From assembly GCF_010384365.1 (NCBI RefSeq), contig NZ_CP048397.1, positions 6,386,001-6,450,000 of the forward strand: a stretch of DNA of 64,000 nt. The letters run 5' to 3'. The notes under the pieces were generated by a model. It searched no databases. It was not told the DNA's origin and saw only the letters and a program-made list of their open reading frames with translations. A program made the position numbers and the translations under genes. Source of the stretch: Streptomyces sp. S4.7. Its GTDB lineage: Bacteria > Actinomycetota > Actinomycetes > Streptomycetales > Streptomycetaceae. Shown here piece after piece: positions 53,500-61,795 of the stretch (position 1 is the first letter of the stretch; the number at the start of each line of letters is the position of its first letter).

Positions 53500-55017
53500 T
53501 CAGCGGATGCTCTGCGCGAACCGGAAGATGTTGTGCGGGTCGTAGCTCCTCTTGACCCGCTTCAGCCGCGGATAGTTCTCGGCGTAGTAGGAGCGCTGCC
53601 AGTCCGGCAGGCGGGAGTCGTAGAAGTTCTGGTACGTCTCACCGTTCGAATAGGGATCGAGCACGGCGAAACCGGCGTCGACGAATCGTCCGGCCGACTC
53701 CTTGGCCTCGTCCGGGACGGGCGCGACGGAGTTCGAGGTGAGGAAGCTCGCCGAGAAGAGACTGTCGCGATGTACGTACGCGGTGGAGGTTCGCGACACG
53801 GAGTTGACCGCCCCGCCGATGGCGACGACCTGCAACTGGCGCATCTGCCCGGCCTGCCGCTCCGTGCCGAGGACCGAGAGCGCCCTCGCCCATCCCTCCC
53901 GCGGCATCGCCCCCTCACCGAACAGGCGGCTGCGCCACAACCCGAACGCCGGCCGGGTGAGTTGACCGCCGGGGGAGGTGTCGGCGCGGTGGCACTGCTG
54001 CACCGTGAGGCCGCCGCACTGATAGAGGTCCATCAGGATGTCCTGGTAGGGCGCCGTGTGCGACTGCCGGAACGACGGCGCGTGGCCGATCAGGGAGACG
54101 AGCCGGTCGATCTCGCCCTCGAATCCGCCGCCGGTGTCCACGGAGCCCAGGAAGATGGTCGCCATCGGCGCCTTGCCGGGCGCGGCGTCCTCCAGGGTGA
54201 CCAGGACCCCGCTGCCGACCGTGCGCGGCGCGTCGACCAGCCAGCGCGCCCAGCCGTCGAGCATGTCCAGCGCCTGGTCGAATCTCCAGGAGAGATTGCA
54301 GGCGGCGAGATCGGTGAGGGGCGTCGGGGCGACCTCGTACGAGGTCACGACACCGAAGTTGCCGCCACCGCCGCCGCGGACGGCCCAGTAGAGGTCGCTG
54401 TTGCGACGCGGTGAGGCGGTCACGACGCTGCCGTCGGCGAGGACGACCTCGGCCGACGTCACCTTGTCCGACGCCATGCCGATGCTCCGGGTGAACAGGC
54501 CCATGCCGCCACCCGCGAAGTAGCCGCCGGCCGCGACCGTCGGACAGTAGCCGCCGGAGATCGTCAGCCCCGCCGGCGCGAGCGTGTTCGTGATGTCGAC
54601 GAGCTGCGCCCCGGGGCCGATCGTCGCCGTGTCGCGGCCGAGGGTGGTCGAGTTGATCCGGGACACGTCGATGACGAGCCCCTCCGACGTGGAGTATCCG
54701 CCCGCGCTGTGACCGCCGCTGCGCACGGCGATGGGCAGGGCGTGGTCCTGGGCGAAGCGCAGACACAGCGCCACGTCGGCGGCTGAGGCGCAGTAGGCGA
54801 TGGCCCGGGGACGGCTGTGGTCGAACTGGATCAGATAGAGCTGCTTGGCTCTCCGGTAGTCCGGGTCCGACGGCAGCACCAGCCGTCCGCCGAGGTGGCG
54901 CCGCAACTGGCCCCACTTGCCGCCCGACGCGGTCCGCGCGGCGGAGGAGCCCTGGAACGCCGTGACCGCCAGCGCGGTCGCACCCGCGCCGACGAGGAAA
55001 GATCTTCTACTGGTCAT
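53500..55017 (-). CDS. Secreted berberine-bridge-type FAD oxidase
   Basis: 505 residues with a twin-arginine signal (TSRRSFLVGAGATALAVTAF). The FAD_binding_4 and BBE domains are complete. RSGGHSAGGYS carries the His, and SGGYCPTVAAGGYFAGGGMG the Cys, of a bicovalent flavin, and the C-terminal BBE motif is YDPHNIFRFAQSI. Such enzymes oxidise alcohols, aldehydes or amines and cyclise natural products, often late and outside the cell. ATG 55017 has GAGG 6 nt upstream. A SARP-type box upstream puts it in the cluster. Confidence 0.87.
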   Translation of the reverse strand: MTSRRSFLVGAGATALAVTAFQGSSAARTASGGKWGQLRRHLGGRLVLPSDPDYRRAKQLYLIQFDHSRPRAIAYCASAADVALCLRFAQDHALPIAVRSGGHSAGGYSTSEGLVIDVSRINSTTLGRDTATIGPGAQLVDITNTLAPAGLTISGGYCPTVAAGGYFAGGGMGLFTRSIGMASDKVTSAEVVLADGSVVTASPRRNSDLYWAVRGGGGGNFGVVTSYEVAPTPLTDLAACNLSWRFDQALDMLDGWARWLVDAPRTVGSGVLVTLEDAAPGKAPMATIFLGSVDTGGGFEGEIDRLVSLIGHAPSFRQSHTAPYQDILMDLYQCGGLTVQQCHRADTSPGGQLTRPAFGLWRSRLFGEGAMPREGWARALSVLGTERQAGQMRQLQVVAIGGAVNSVSRTSTAYVHRDSLFSASFLTSNSVAPVPDEAKESAGRFVDAGFAVLDPYSNGETYQNFYDSRLPDWQRSYYAENYPRLKRVKRSYDPHNIFRFAQSIR

Positions 55018-55183
55018 GCGCTGCCTCTTTCGTCGAGGTGAGATCGCGGACCGGCGAAATCCACGGCTCATGGGTTCGTCCGGCGGAGCCCGCGGTGGTC
55101 GTCGTGGTCCGTGGCCGCTTCGGGCCCGTCTCCTCCGAAGGCCGCTCGCGGCGCAGGCTCGAACCTCAGGCTCGGCGAGAGGA

Positions 55184-55221
55184 CTTGGGGGAGGCTGGTC
55201 CCCCCCGTTGGCGCCGGCTTG
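55184..55221 (-). promoter_or_regulatory. SARP-type operator before the BBE oxidase
   Basis: Reading leftward, CAAG (55221-55218), CAAC (55210-55207), CCAG (55198-55195) and CAAG (55187-55184) are spaced 11, 12 and 11 bp. The first heptamer, CCGGCGC, resembles CCGGTGC at the ligase gene. Confidence 0.55.
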
Positions 55222-55229
55222 GCGGCGCC

Positions 55230-55278
55230 AACGGGGGCGGAACGGGGGCGGAACGGGGGCGGAACGGGGGCGGAACGG
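55230..55278. repeat. 11-bp tandem repeat array
   Basis: AACGGGGGCGG is repeated four times (55230-55240, 55241-55251, 55252-55262, 55263-55273) with a fifth partial copy, all perfect. It abuts the stop codon of the gene at 55279, and its left end overlaps a 14-bp stem (55202-55215 with 55224-55237). The 11-bp period equals that of the SARP-type boxes. Confidence 0.9.
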
Positions 55279-55581
55279 TCAGAACAGCCTGTACGAGCCG
55301 ACGGGCGTCAGCCGCTCCACGACCAGCGGCTCCGAGATCCACTCGCTCTTCAGCGTGGCCATGACCTCCTTGAAGGCGGGCACGGCGAGCAGGGGGGTGT
55401 TGTCGTCGTTCTCGAACTCGACGACGAACACGTACGTCTCGCCGTCATCGAGCTTGGTCCAGGCGTAACGGACGCCCTCGGGCTGGGCGGCCGCGATGGC
55501 CGCGAACATCTTCTCGCCCGCCTCCTCCAACTCCGCGATCTTCGCGGGCTTGATCTTGGCGCGGAAGGTGTGAACGCTCAT
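55279..55581 (-). CDS. Small dimeric alpha/beta-barrel (ABM-like) protein
   Basis: 100 residues with the beta-alpha-beta pattern of antibiotic biosynthesis monooxygenase-like proteins: HTFRAKIKPAKIAELEEAGE, then YVFVVEFENDD and FKEVMATLKSEW. Cofactor-free ABM enzymes form quinones from polyphenols, which would suit tetrahydroxynaphthalene oxidation, but the family also includes non-enzymatic members. AGGAGA sits 6 nt before the ATG. Confidence 0.7.
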   Translation of the reverse strand: MSVHTFRAKIKPAKIAELEEAGEKMFAAIAAAQPEGVRYAWTKLDDGETYVFVVEFENDDNTPLLAVPAFKEVMATLKSEWISEPLVVERLTPVGSYRLF

Positions 55582-55670
55582 GTCGGGTCTCCTGTTTCGT
55601 ATCTCGCTGACCTGTGACCTGTGGCCTGTGATTCCGTGAACTCGGTGCGGCCGGCGGCCGGGCCGGCGCC

Positions 55671-56813
55671 TCAGTCCAGGCTCGGAGCCTGGTGGAGAAT
55701 CTCCCTCTCAAGATGCTGAAGCGCGGGGCTGGAATCGATTCCCAACTCCTCGGCCATCCGCTTCTGATGGGACCGCAGCACCGCCAGTGCGTCGGCCTGC
55801 CGTCCGGTCCGGTACAGCGCCACGCTCAACAGCTCACAGCCGTACTCGCGCAGCGGATGGGCCTGGGTGAAGGCCGCCAGCTCGGACACCGCTATCTCGT
55901 GCGCCCCGACCGCTATCAGCGTCGCGCAGCGCCCCTCGACCACCCACAGCCGCAACTCCTCCAGCCGCACGACTTCCGGCGCCACATGAGTGGCATCGGC
56001 CACCTCCGCGTACGCCTGACCACGCCACAGTGCCAACCCCGCCTCGAATTCGCGCAGAGCCCGTTGCGGGTCGCGCTGGTCGAGCGCCTGCCACCCGGCC
56101 TTCGCGCGTTCACCGAAGCGGTGGACGTCCACCTCCACGGCGCGGTTGTCGAGCAGATAGGCACGGCCGCGCGTGCGCAGCACCGTCGCGGGCTTCCGTG
56201 GCGCCCGATCCGGTTCCAGCACCCTTCTTAAATTGGCCACGTACGCGTGCAGCGAGGTGATCGCCGACGGTGGTGGCCGCCCCTCCCACAACTCCTCCAG
56301 CAGCAGGTCGACCGAGACCGGCTGACCCACCTGACTCACCAACAGCGCGAGCACCGCGCGCTGCTTCGGTGCTCCCAGATCGATCCGGCGGCCCCCGACA
56401 ACCGCCTCCACCGGGCCGAGCACCCGGAACTCCACCTCGGCCGGCGGCCGGTCCGGTGACCGGTCCAGCGACGTGAGGGCAGGCGCCTCGGCCCTCCGGA
56501 GAGGGGCCGGGGCCGTACGGCGTGGGAACGCGACGGTGTTGGTGCCGCCGCGCTGCGCGGCGCTCCCGGTGGTCTCGAAGCCGGCGTCGGGCAGCGGGAA
56601 TTCGAGGTTGAGTTCCAGGACCTTCGCCACGTACCGCTTGAGCGTCGCGTTCGCTCTCTGCAGATCCCGTACCTCGCGCTCCAGTTCGGCGATGCACCGG
56701 GCCTCGCCGATACCGCCTCCCGGCCGTTGCCTGAGAAGGACCTGCGTCCGCCGGGTGTCGGCGATCCTGAGGCCGGTGACACCCCTGTCGGTGTTCATCT
56801 CCTCGTTCATCAT
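55671..56813 (-). CDS. SARP-family pathway regulator with N-terminal coiled coil and a TTA codon
   Basis: 380 residues from ATG 56813, which has AGGAG 7 nt upstream. An unusual N-terminal coiled coil (CIAELEREVRDLQRANATLK, about 40-73) precedes the OmpR-like DNA-binding domain (EFRVLGPVEAVVGGRRIDLG to YVANLRRVLEP, about 127-198) and a bacterial transcriptional activation domain to the end. Codon 195, in YVANLRRVL, is TTA, followed by the rare AGA and AGG codons; TTA codons require the bldA tRNA in Streptomyces. It is divergent from the type III PKS gene, with an 11-bp-period box between them. Probably the activator of this cluster. Confidence 0.87.
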   Translation of the reverse strand: MMNEEMNTDRGVTGLRIADTRRTQVLLRQRPGGGIGEARCIAELEREVRDLQRANATLKRYVAKVLELNLEFPLPDAGFETTGSAAQRGGTNTVAFPRRTAPAPLRRAEAPALTSLDRSPDRPPAEVEFRVLGPVEAVVGGRRIDLGAPKQRAVLALLVSQVGQPVSVDLLLEELWEGRPPPSAITSLHAYVANLRRVLEPDRAPRKPATVLRTRGRAYLLDNRAVEVDVHRFGERAKAGWQALDQRDPQRALREFEAGLALWRGQAYAEVADATHVAPEVVRLEELRLWVVEGRCATLIAVGAHEIAVSELAAFTQAHPLREYGCELLSVALYRTGRQADALAVLRSHQKRMAEELGIDSSPALQHLEREILHQAPSLD

Positions 56814-56862
56814 CTCTGAACTCCTGTGCATTTCGATCCTTAATTCGAGGGTGGGCGAGGGC

Positions 56863-56888
56863 CAAGTCGACACCAAGTCGGTGGCAAG
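56863..56888. promoter_or_regulatory. SARP-type operator between the regulator and the type III PKS gene
   Basis: CAAG begins at 56863, 56874 and 56885, exactly 11 bp apart, with heptamers TCGACAC and TCGGTGG between. It resembles the known layout of SARP direct repeats of TCG-type heptamers with 4-bp spacers. Confidence 0.7.
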
Positions 56889-56963
56889 CGAGCTGCGCGA
56901 CATTGGGATGTACACGCTGTGGGACAGCGGAACTTTCTTAACCTCAGAGAGGCGGAAGTCGGC

Positions 56964-58073
56964 ATGCCAACCCTATGCAAGCCGTCGGTGCATGTTCCGG
57001 AATACACGATCACGGCGGAAGAGACGATGGAATTCGCCGCGAAGGTACATGCGGGAAAGCCGCAGCTGCCGCTCGCGCTTCGATTGATAAAGAACACCGG
57101 AGTGCGCAAGCGTCATATCGTGCAGCCCATCGAAAAGACGCTCAGGCACCCGGGCTTCGAGGAGCGCAACCGCATCTACGAGCTGGAATCGAAGAAGCGG
57201 TGCCCGCCGGTCATAGAGGAGGCCCTGGCGAACGCGGACCTCGGGGCGCAGGACATCGACGCCATCATCTACGTGTCGTGCACCGGGTTCCTCATGCCCT
57301 CCCTCACCGCGTGGCTGATCAACACCATGGGGTTCAGGTACGACACGCGCCAGTTGCCGATCGCACAGCTCGGCTGCGCCGCCGGAGGGGCGGCGATCAA
57401 CCGCGCCCACGACTTCTGCGCCGCCCACCCGGAGAGCAACGTCCTGATCGTCTCCTGCGAGCTGTGCTCGCTGTGCTACCAGCCCACCGACGACGACATC
57501 AGCGCGCTGCTGTCCGACGGCCTGTTCGGTGACGCGGTCGGCGCCGCCGTCGTACGGGGCAACGGCGGCACGGGCGTCAGTCTGGAGCGCAACGCCGCCT
57601 ATCTCATTCCGAACACCGAGGACTGGATCTCGTACGCCGTGCGCGACACCGGCTTCCACTTCCAGCTCGACCGCCGGGTACCCGGAACGATGGAACCGCT
57701 CGCGCCGGTGCTGCGCGATTTCGCCGGGAGCCACGGCTGGGACGTCGGCAACCTCGACTTCTACATCATCCACGCCGGCGGTCCGCGGATCCTGGACGAT
57801 CTGGCCAAGTTCCTCAATGTCGACCGCAAGGTGTTCCGTCACAGCTGGTCCACCCTGGCCGATTACGGAAACATTGCCAGCGCTGTCGTTCTTGAAGCGC
57901 TGCGCAGGCAATTCGAGGAGGACACGATACTGCCGTCGGCCGCCACGGGGATGATCGCCGGCTTCGGTCCCGGCATTACCGCCGAGATGGCACTGGGCCG
58001 TTGGACCGTGGAAACGCAAGGAAATCCGGCCGACGCGTCGGCGCCGTATGTGTATTCGGGGGGGACAATATGA
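56964..58073 (+). CDS. rppA: Type III polyketide synthase, 1,3,6,8-tetrahydroxynaphthalene synthase
   Basis: 369 residues, closely resembling Streptomyces RppA throughout. It condenses five malonyl-CoA into tetrahydroxynaphthalene. The catalytic triad is Cys138 (PIAQLGCAAGG), His270 (FYIIHAGGPRILDD) and Asn303 (ADYGNIASAVV), and the CoA-tunnel segment YVSCTGFLMPSLTAW is present. ATG 56964 matches the usual start. The CYP158A P450 that often follows rppA is missing; instead a methyltransferase gene overlaps its stop (ATGA), pointing to a meroterpenoid rather than a melanin pathway. Confidence 0.95.
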   Translation: MPTLCKPSVHVPEYTITAEETMEFAAKVHAGKPQLPLALRLIKNTGVRKRHIVQPIEKTLRHPGFEERNRIYELESKKRCPPVIEEALANADLGAQDIDAIIYVSCTGFLMPSLTAWLINTMGFRYDTRQLPIAQLGCAAGGAAINRAHDFCAAHPESNVLIVSCELCSLCYQPTDDDISALLSDGLFGDAVGAAVVRGNGGTGVSLERNAAYLIPNTEDWISYAVRDTGFHFQLDRRVPGTMEPLAPVLRDFAGSHGWDVGNLDFYIIHAGGPRILDDLAKFLNVDRKVFRHSWSTLADYGNIASAVVLEALRRQFEEDTILPSAATGMIAGFGPGITAEMALGRWTVETQGNPADASAPYVYSGGTI

Positions 58074-59068
58074 ACAGCGGTCGACCGACATCGGATCGGA
58101 TCATGCGGCTCATCACCGGTTACTGGGCCACCGGTGTCCTCGGGACGGCGGCGAACCACTCCGTGTTCACCCACCTCGAGAACGGCGCGACCTCCGCGGG
58201 CCAGCTCTCCGAGCTCGCCGGGATCTCCCACCGCGGCGCGCAGACACTCCTCGACGGACTGGTCGGTATCGGTCTCGTCGAACTGGACGCCGGCCGGTAC
58301 AGCAACACCGCCGAGGCGTCCGCCTTCCTGGTGGACGGGCTGCCCGCCTCGCTGACCGGCTTCGCCAAAGTCAAGATGGGACACATGGCCTCACTGGCGG
58401 ACCTGCCCGACGTCGTACGGGCCGGGGGACCCCTGACGGACGCGGTGGTCGAGGTGGCCGACAACCCGCACTGGGAGAATCTGGTCCAGGCCCTCGCCGC
58501 GCAGTCTGCCCCCGTGGCGGCGATCGCCGCGGACACGCTGCGGCTGGCGGAGGCAGGGGAGGTCTCCATCCTCGACATCGGCGGCGGATCGGGCATCTAC
58601 TCGGCCATCTGGCTCGCGCTCAACCCCGCCGCCCGCTCGACCCAGCTCGACTGGGCGCCGATCAACACGATCGCCCGTCGGCTGCTCGCCGAGCGGGGCG
58701 TGGCCGATCGCGTCAGCTACATCGACGGCGACTTCCACACCACCGACTTCGGCACCTCGGCCCACGACATCGTGACGTACTCCAACATCGCCCACCAGGA
58801 AGGACCGGAGGGCAACGTGGAGGTCTTCGCCAGGGTACGGAGCGCTCTGCGGCCGGGCGGCACACTGGTCATCTCCGACTACGTCGTGGACGACGACCGT
58901 TCCGGCCCCGCCTTCGCGCTGACCTTCGCGGGGGAGATGCTGCTCAAGAGCAGGCACGGGGGCACCTGGCGGCGGGAGGACTACCGGACCTGGCTCGGCA
59001 AGGCCGGCTTCGACGAGGTGTCCTTCCAGCGCACACCGTCGCCGACCACGTTGGTCTTCGCCCGTTAG
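58070..59068 (+). CDS. SAM-dependent O-methyltransferase (winged-helix dimer type)
   Basis: 332 residues. An N-terminal helical dimerisation/winged-helix part (NSVFTHLENGATSAGQL-type segment with LSELAGISHRGAQTLLDGLV) is followed by the SAM motif VSILDIGGGSGIYSAIWLA and the post-motifs GDFHTTDFG and LRPGGTLVISDYVVDD. It would methylate a naphthol or quinone position, or a ring carbon, of the RppA product. It overlaps the rppA stop by 4 nt. Confidence 0.87.
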   Translation: MNSGRPTSDRIMRLITGYWATGVLGTAANHSVFTHLENGATSAGQLSELAGISHRGAQTLLDGLVGIGLVELDAGRYSNTAEASAFLVDGLPASLTGFAKVKMGHMASLADLPDVVRAGGPLTDAVVEVADNPHWENLVQALAAQSAPVAAIAADTLRLAEAGEVSILDIGGGSGIYSAIWLALNPAARSTQLDWAPINTIARRLLAERGVADRVSYIDGDFHTTDFGTSAHDIVTYSNIAHQEGPEGNVEVFARVRSALRPGGTLVISDYVVDDDRSGPAFALTFAGEMLLKSRHGGTWRREDYRTWLGKAGFDEVSFQRTPSPTTLVFAR

Positions 59069-59094
59069 CGGGTGTCTCGCGGCGCCCCCGCGGG

Positions 59095-59706
59095 TCAGAG
59101 GGTGCGGTGGCCGGCCTTGAGGGCCGCCGCCACGACGACGGCGCGCCGGGCCTGGTAGTGGGCGGAGTTCAGGACCGCTTCGCCGGGCGGGCCGTCGGCC
59201 GCCCAGTGGGAGGTGCCGTACGGATTGCCGACCCCGTTCCCGGCGGGGTCGGTGTAACCGGGGGGCACGATGACGCCGCCCCAGTGGTAGAACACGTTCC
59301 CCAGCGCCAGGATGGTCGACTCGTGTCCGCCGTGCGCGGAGCCGGTGGAGGTGAAGACCGAGTACACCTTGTCGGCGAGCCTGTTCTGCCGCCACAGACC
59401 GCCGGTGGTGTCGATGAACGCCTTGAGCTGCATGGACGGATTGCCGAAGCGGGTGGGGGTGCCGAACACCACCGCGTCGGCCCACTCCAGGTCCTCCAGG
59501 GCGGCCTCGGCGACATCGGCGGTGTCCTGTATGTGCTTGGCCCAGGCGGGTTTGGCGGCGATCGCCGCCCGCGGCGCCAGTTCGGGGACCTTGCGCAGCC
59601 GTACCTGCGCGCCGGCCTTCTCCGCGCCCTCCGCCGCGGCGCGCGCCATGCCGTGGACGGCGCCCGTCGCGCTGTAGTAGATGATCGCGGCGTTGACGGC
59701 TTCCAT
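59095..59706 (-). CDS. wrbA: NAD(P)H:quinone oxidoreductase, WrbA family
   Basis: 203 residues of the flavodoxin-like family. FMN loop IIYYSATGAVHGMARAAAE, second motif FGTPTRFGNPSMQLKAFID and third STGSAHGGHESTILALGNVF are clear. It reduces quinones by two electrons. In this cluster it could hold the naphthoquinone as the hydroquinone for methylation or prenylation, or protect the cell. It has its own gap and hairpins ahead of it, so it may have a separate promoter from the DegT operon. Confidence 0.9.
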   Translation of the reverse strand: MEAVNAAIIYYSATGAVHGMARAAAEGAEKAGAQVRLRKVPELAPRAAIAAKPAWAKHIQDTADVAEAALEDLEWADAVVFGTPTRFGNPSMQLKAFIDTTGGLWRQNRLADKVYSVFTSTGSAHGGHESTILALGNVFYHWGGVIVPPGYTDPAGNGVGNPYGTSHWAADGPPGEAVLNSAHYQARRAVVVAAALKAGHRTL

Positions 59707-59738
59707 GAGGAGTCTCCCTCTCTCTGTGTGTATCGGTC

Positions 59739-59800
59739 GGGTGGCGCGGGCGACCGCGCCACCCGTGCCGGACGGGCCGAGTGCGCGGCCCGTCCGGCAC
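59739..59800. terminator. Two adjacent hairpins between degT and wrbA
   Basis: A 14-bp perfect stem (59765-59778 with 59787-59800) and a 10-bp perfect stem (59739-59748 with 59755-59764) lie head to tail on the leftward transcript, likely terminating the cupin/aminotransferase operon in part. Confidence 0.65.
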
Positions 59801-59820
59801 CGAGGGCGTGGCCGTGAGCC

Positions 59821-60963
59821 TCAGGCGGCGCGGCCGTGCGCGCTGGACCGCAGTGCGGTCCGCAGCACTTCCACGACCCGTTCGACCTGGCCCATGGTGA
59901 GTTCGGCGTGCATCGGGACGGCGAGATTGCGCCGGAAGAGGTCCGCCGAGACGGGGCACGTCTGCTTGCTCCGGTACACCGGCTGCAGATGGGTCGCCCA
60001 CGTGCCGTGCCCCGAGCCGATGCCCTGGGCGCGCAGCGCGGTGGCGACCTCGTCACGGTCCACGGCCCGGTCCAGCGTCACCATGTAGGACTGCCAGGCG
60101 TGGGTACGGTCCGCCGGCACGTGAGGCACCGCCAGGAGTTCCTCGTCCGCGAGCAGTTCCGCGTAGCGCGCCGCGACGGCGCTTCGGCGCTCCAGCAGTT
60201 CCCCGACCCGCTCCAGCTGCACCTGGAGGATCGCGGCGGCGATGTCGGACAGTTTGTAGTTGTAGCCGATGTCGGTGAACACCGGGATCGGCAGACCGAC
60301 CGTCCGGGCCTGGTCGAAGATGCTTCCGATCCCGAAGGACGACCGCAGCCTCGCGTCCGCCGCCAGCGCGGGGTCGGCGGTGATCAGGGCCCCGCCCTCA
60401 CCGCTGGTCGCTCCCTTGCGTCCGTGGAAGGACAGACAGGCCACCGGTGCCAGCGCACCCGCCTCCCGCCCCTGGTACGTCGCGCCCACCGCGCACGCGG
60501 CGTCCTCGACGACGAACAGTCCGTGGCGGTCCGCGATCGACGTCAGCTCCGCGTAGTCGGCGGGCAGGCCGACCGTGTCCACCGCGATCACACCCACGGT
60601 CCGGGGGCCGATCAGGTCGGCCACCGATTGCGGGTCCACGGTGCCGGTGTCGGCGCGTACGTCCGCGAAGACCGGGACCGCGTCGACGTACTTCACCGCG
60701 TGGGCGGGAGCCGGGAAGGTGTAGTCGGCGACGATCACCTCGTCGCCGGGCCCGACACCGAGCGCGAGCATGGCCAGGTGGAGCGCGGCGCCGCAGTTGC
60801 TCAGCGCGACCGCGTCACCGACCCCGTACCGCTCGGCCAGTTGGGCCTCCAGGGCCTTGCCTCTCGGTCCCTGGCCGGCGGGCCAGCCCGAGGAGAACAC
60901 CTCGGCGACGGCCGCCAGTTCCTTCTCTCCCAGACTGGAGTGGACGAGGGGGATACGGTCCAT
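59821..60963 (-). CDS. DegT/DnrJ/EryC1/StrS-family PLP aminotransferase
   Basis: 380 residues. PLP features are NCGAALHLAMLALGVGPGDE, VIVADYTFPAPAHAV, VVEDAACAVGA (Asp binding the pyridine) and the Schiff-base lysine in SFHGRKGATSGEGGALIT. No sugar biosynthesis genes surround it. In furaquinocin/naphterpin-type pathways a related aminotransferase aminates an oxidised tetrahydroxynaphthalene to 8-aminoflaviolin, so a quinone is a better candidate substrate than a ketosugar. A GGAGG Shine-Dalgarno precedes ATG 60963. It starts 5 bp after the cupin stop. Confidence 0.85.
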   Translation of the reverse strand: MDRIPLVHSSLGEKELAAVAEVFSSGWPAGQGPRGKALEAQLAERYGVGDAVALSNCGAALHLAMLALGVGPGDEVIVADYTFPAPAHAVKYVDAVPVFADVRADTGTVDPQSVADLIGPRTVGVIAVDTVGLPADYAELTSIADRHGLFVVEDAACAVGATYQGREAGALAPVACLSFHGRKGATSGEGGALITADPALAADARLRSSFGIGSIFDQARTVGLPIPVFTDIGYNYKLSDIAAAILQVQLERVGELLERRSAVAARYAELLADEELLAVPHVPADRTHAWQSYMVTLDRAVDRDEVATALRAQGIGSGHGTWATHLQPVYRSKQTCPVSADLFRRNLAVPMHAELTMGQVERVVEVLRTALRSSAHGRAA

Positions 60964-60968
60964 CGTGG

Positions 60969-61526
60969 TCACCTCCCGTGTGCCGTCGTCGACCGGGCGT
61001 CCGGGAGCGTGGGCGGCTCGTAGCGCAGCGGTGTGATCTGGCGGACGTCGTAGCGCTCGCGCATCGCCTCCACGGCGCCGGCGTCCACGGAGTCGCCGGC
61101 CGAGAAGATCTCCACGATCTCCTCGAAGTACCTTTCGTGGTCGGGCGAGGGGTAGCTCTGGAACAGCATGCGTGCCGGTCCGTCGGTGGCGTTCCTGAAC
61201 GCGTGCGGGCAACCGGACGGTACGAACATGCAGGCCCCGGCGCCCGCGCGGACGACCTGGTCACCGTCGGCGGACTTCCAGTCGTGCCAGTCGTCCCCGG
61301 TGCGTTCGGCCGGCTCGAAGGCCAGCAGCTCCAACTCCCCTTCCAGGACGTAGAAGAACTCCTGGGAGCGGGTGTGCGTGTGAGCCCCCACGTCGAAGCC
61401 GGGCGGTACGACCACCTCGAAGCACGATATGGAGGAGCCGTCCTCGGCGGTGACCTTGAAGGTGACCTCCTGTGCTCTGGTGATCAGCTTTCGCCCCTGA
61501 CCGGGGGGAACTATCAGGCCGCTCAT
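60969..61526 (-). CDS. Cupin quinone-forming monooxygenase (MomA-like)
   Basis: 185 residues with one cupin barrel. Metal ligands are probably His49, His51, Glu56 (GAHTHTRSQEFFYVLEGELE) and His108 (MFVPSGCPHAFRN). Cupins of the MomA kind sit beside type III PKS genes and oxidise tetrahydroxynaphthalene to the quinone flaviolin. The GAGGAAG Shine-Dalgarno is good. First gene of the cupin-aminotransferase operon, with a 5' leader of about 260 nt. Confidence 0.8.
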   Translation of the reverse strand: MSGLIVPPGQGRKLITRAQEVTFKVTAEDGSSISCFEVVVPPGFDVGAHTHTRSQEFFYVLEGELELLAFEPAERTGDDWHDWKSADGDQVVRAGAGACMFVPSGCPHAFRNATDGPARMLFQSYPSPDHERYFEEIVEIFSAGDSVDAGAVEAMRERYDVRQITPLRYEPPTLPDARSTTAHGR

Positions 61527-61666
61527 GTGACTCGCTTCCTCGTCGTCTGGCGATGGGGGACATCGAGTGTCGATGGCTCGCGCGAGGTCACCGCGACGGA
61601 GTCGGCGGTGACCGGGAGGCGCGGGTGGGCAGCGAGGGCTGCCGACGCTGCTGAAGGAGCGTCAAG

Positions 61667-61700
61667 AAAAAAGGCCCCGCCCGCGGAGAGGGGCTGGGCC
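61667..61700 (-). terminator. Possible attenuator in the cupin operon leader
   Basis: On the leftward strand a GC-rich hairpin (61700-61673) is followed by six T residues (61672-61667), about 140 nt before the cupin start and about 90 nt after the presumed transcription start. T-runs are rare in this sequence, so the feature stands out. Confidence 0.4.
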
Positions 61701-61795
61701 GGATGCCGGCGGTGGTTTCGGGCCACCGCAGCACGAAGTCGCCCTGTGGAGGGTCCGGTTGACCGGAGAGGGGCGGACCCGGGGCGATAAGAATA

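Noticed and set aside
55230..55278. Possible CRISPR array
   Set aside because: Repeats are directly joined 11-mers without spacers and no cas genes are present.
61523..61726. 67-codon leftward frame overlapping the cupin start by ATGA
   Set aside because: Third codon positions are mixed and it runs through the hairpin and T-run; more likely a leader than a protein gene.
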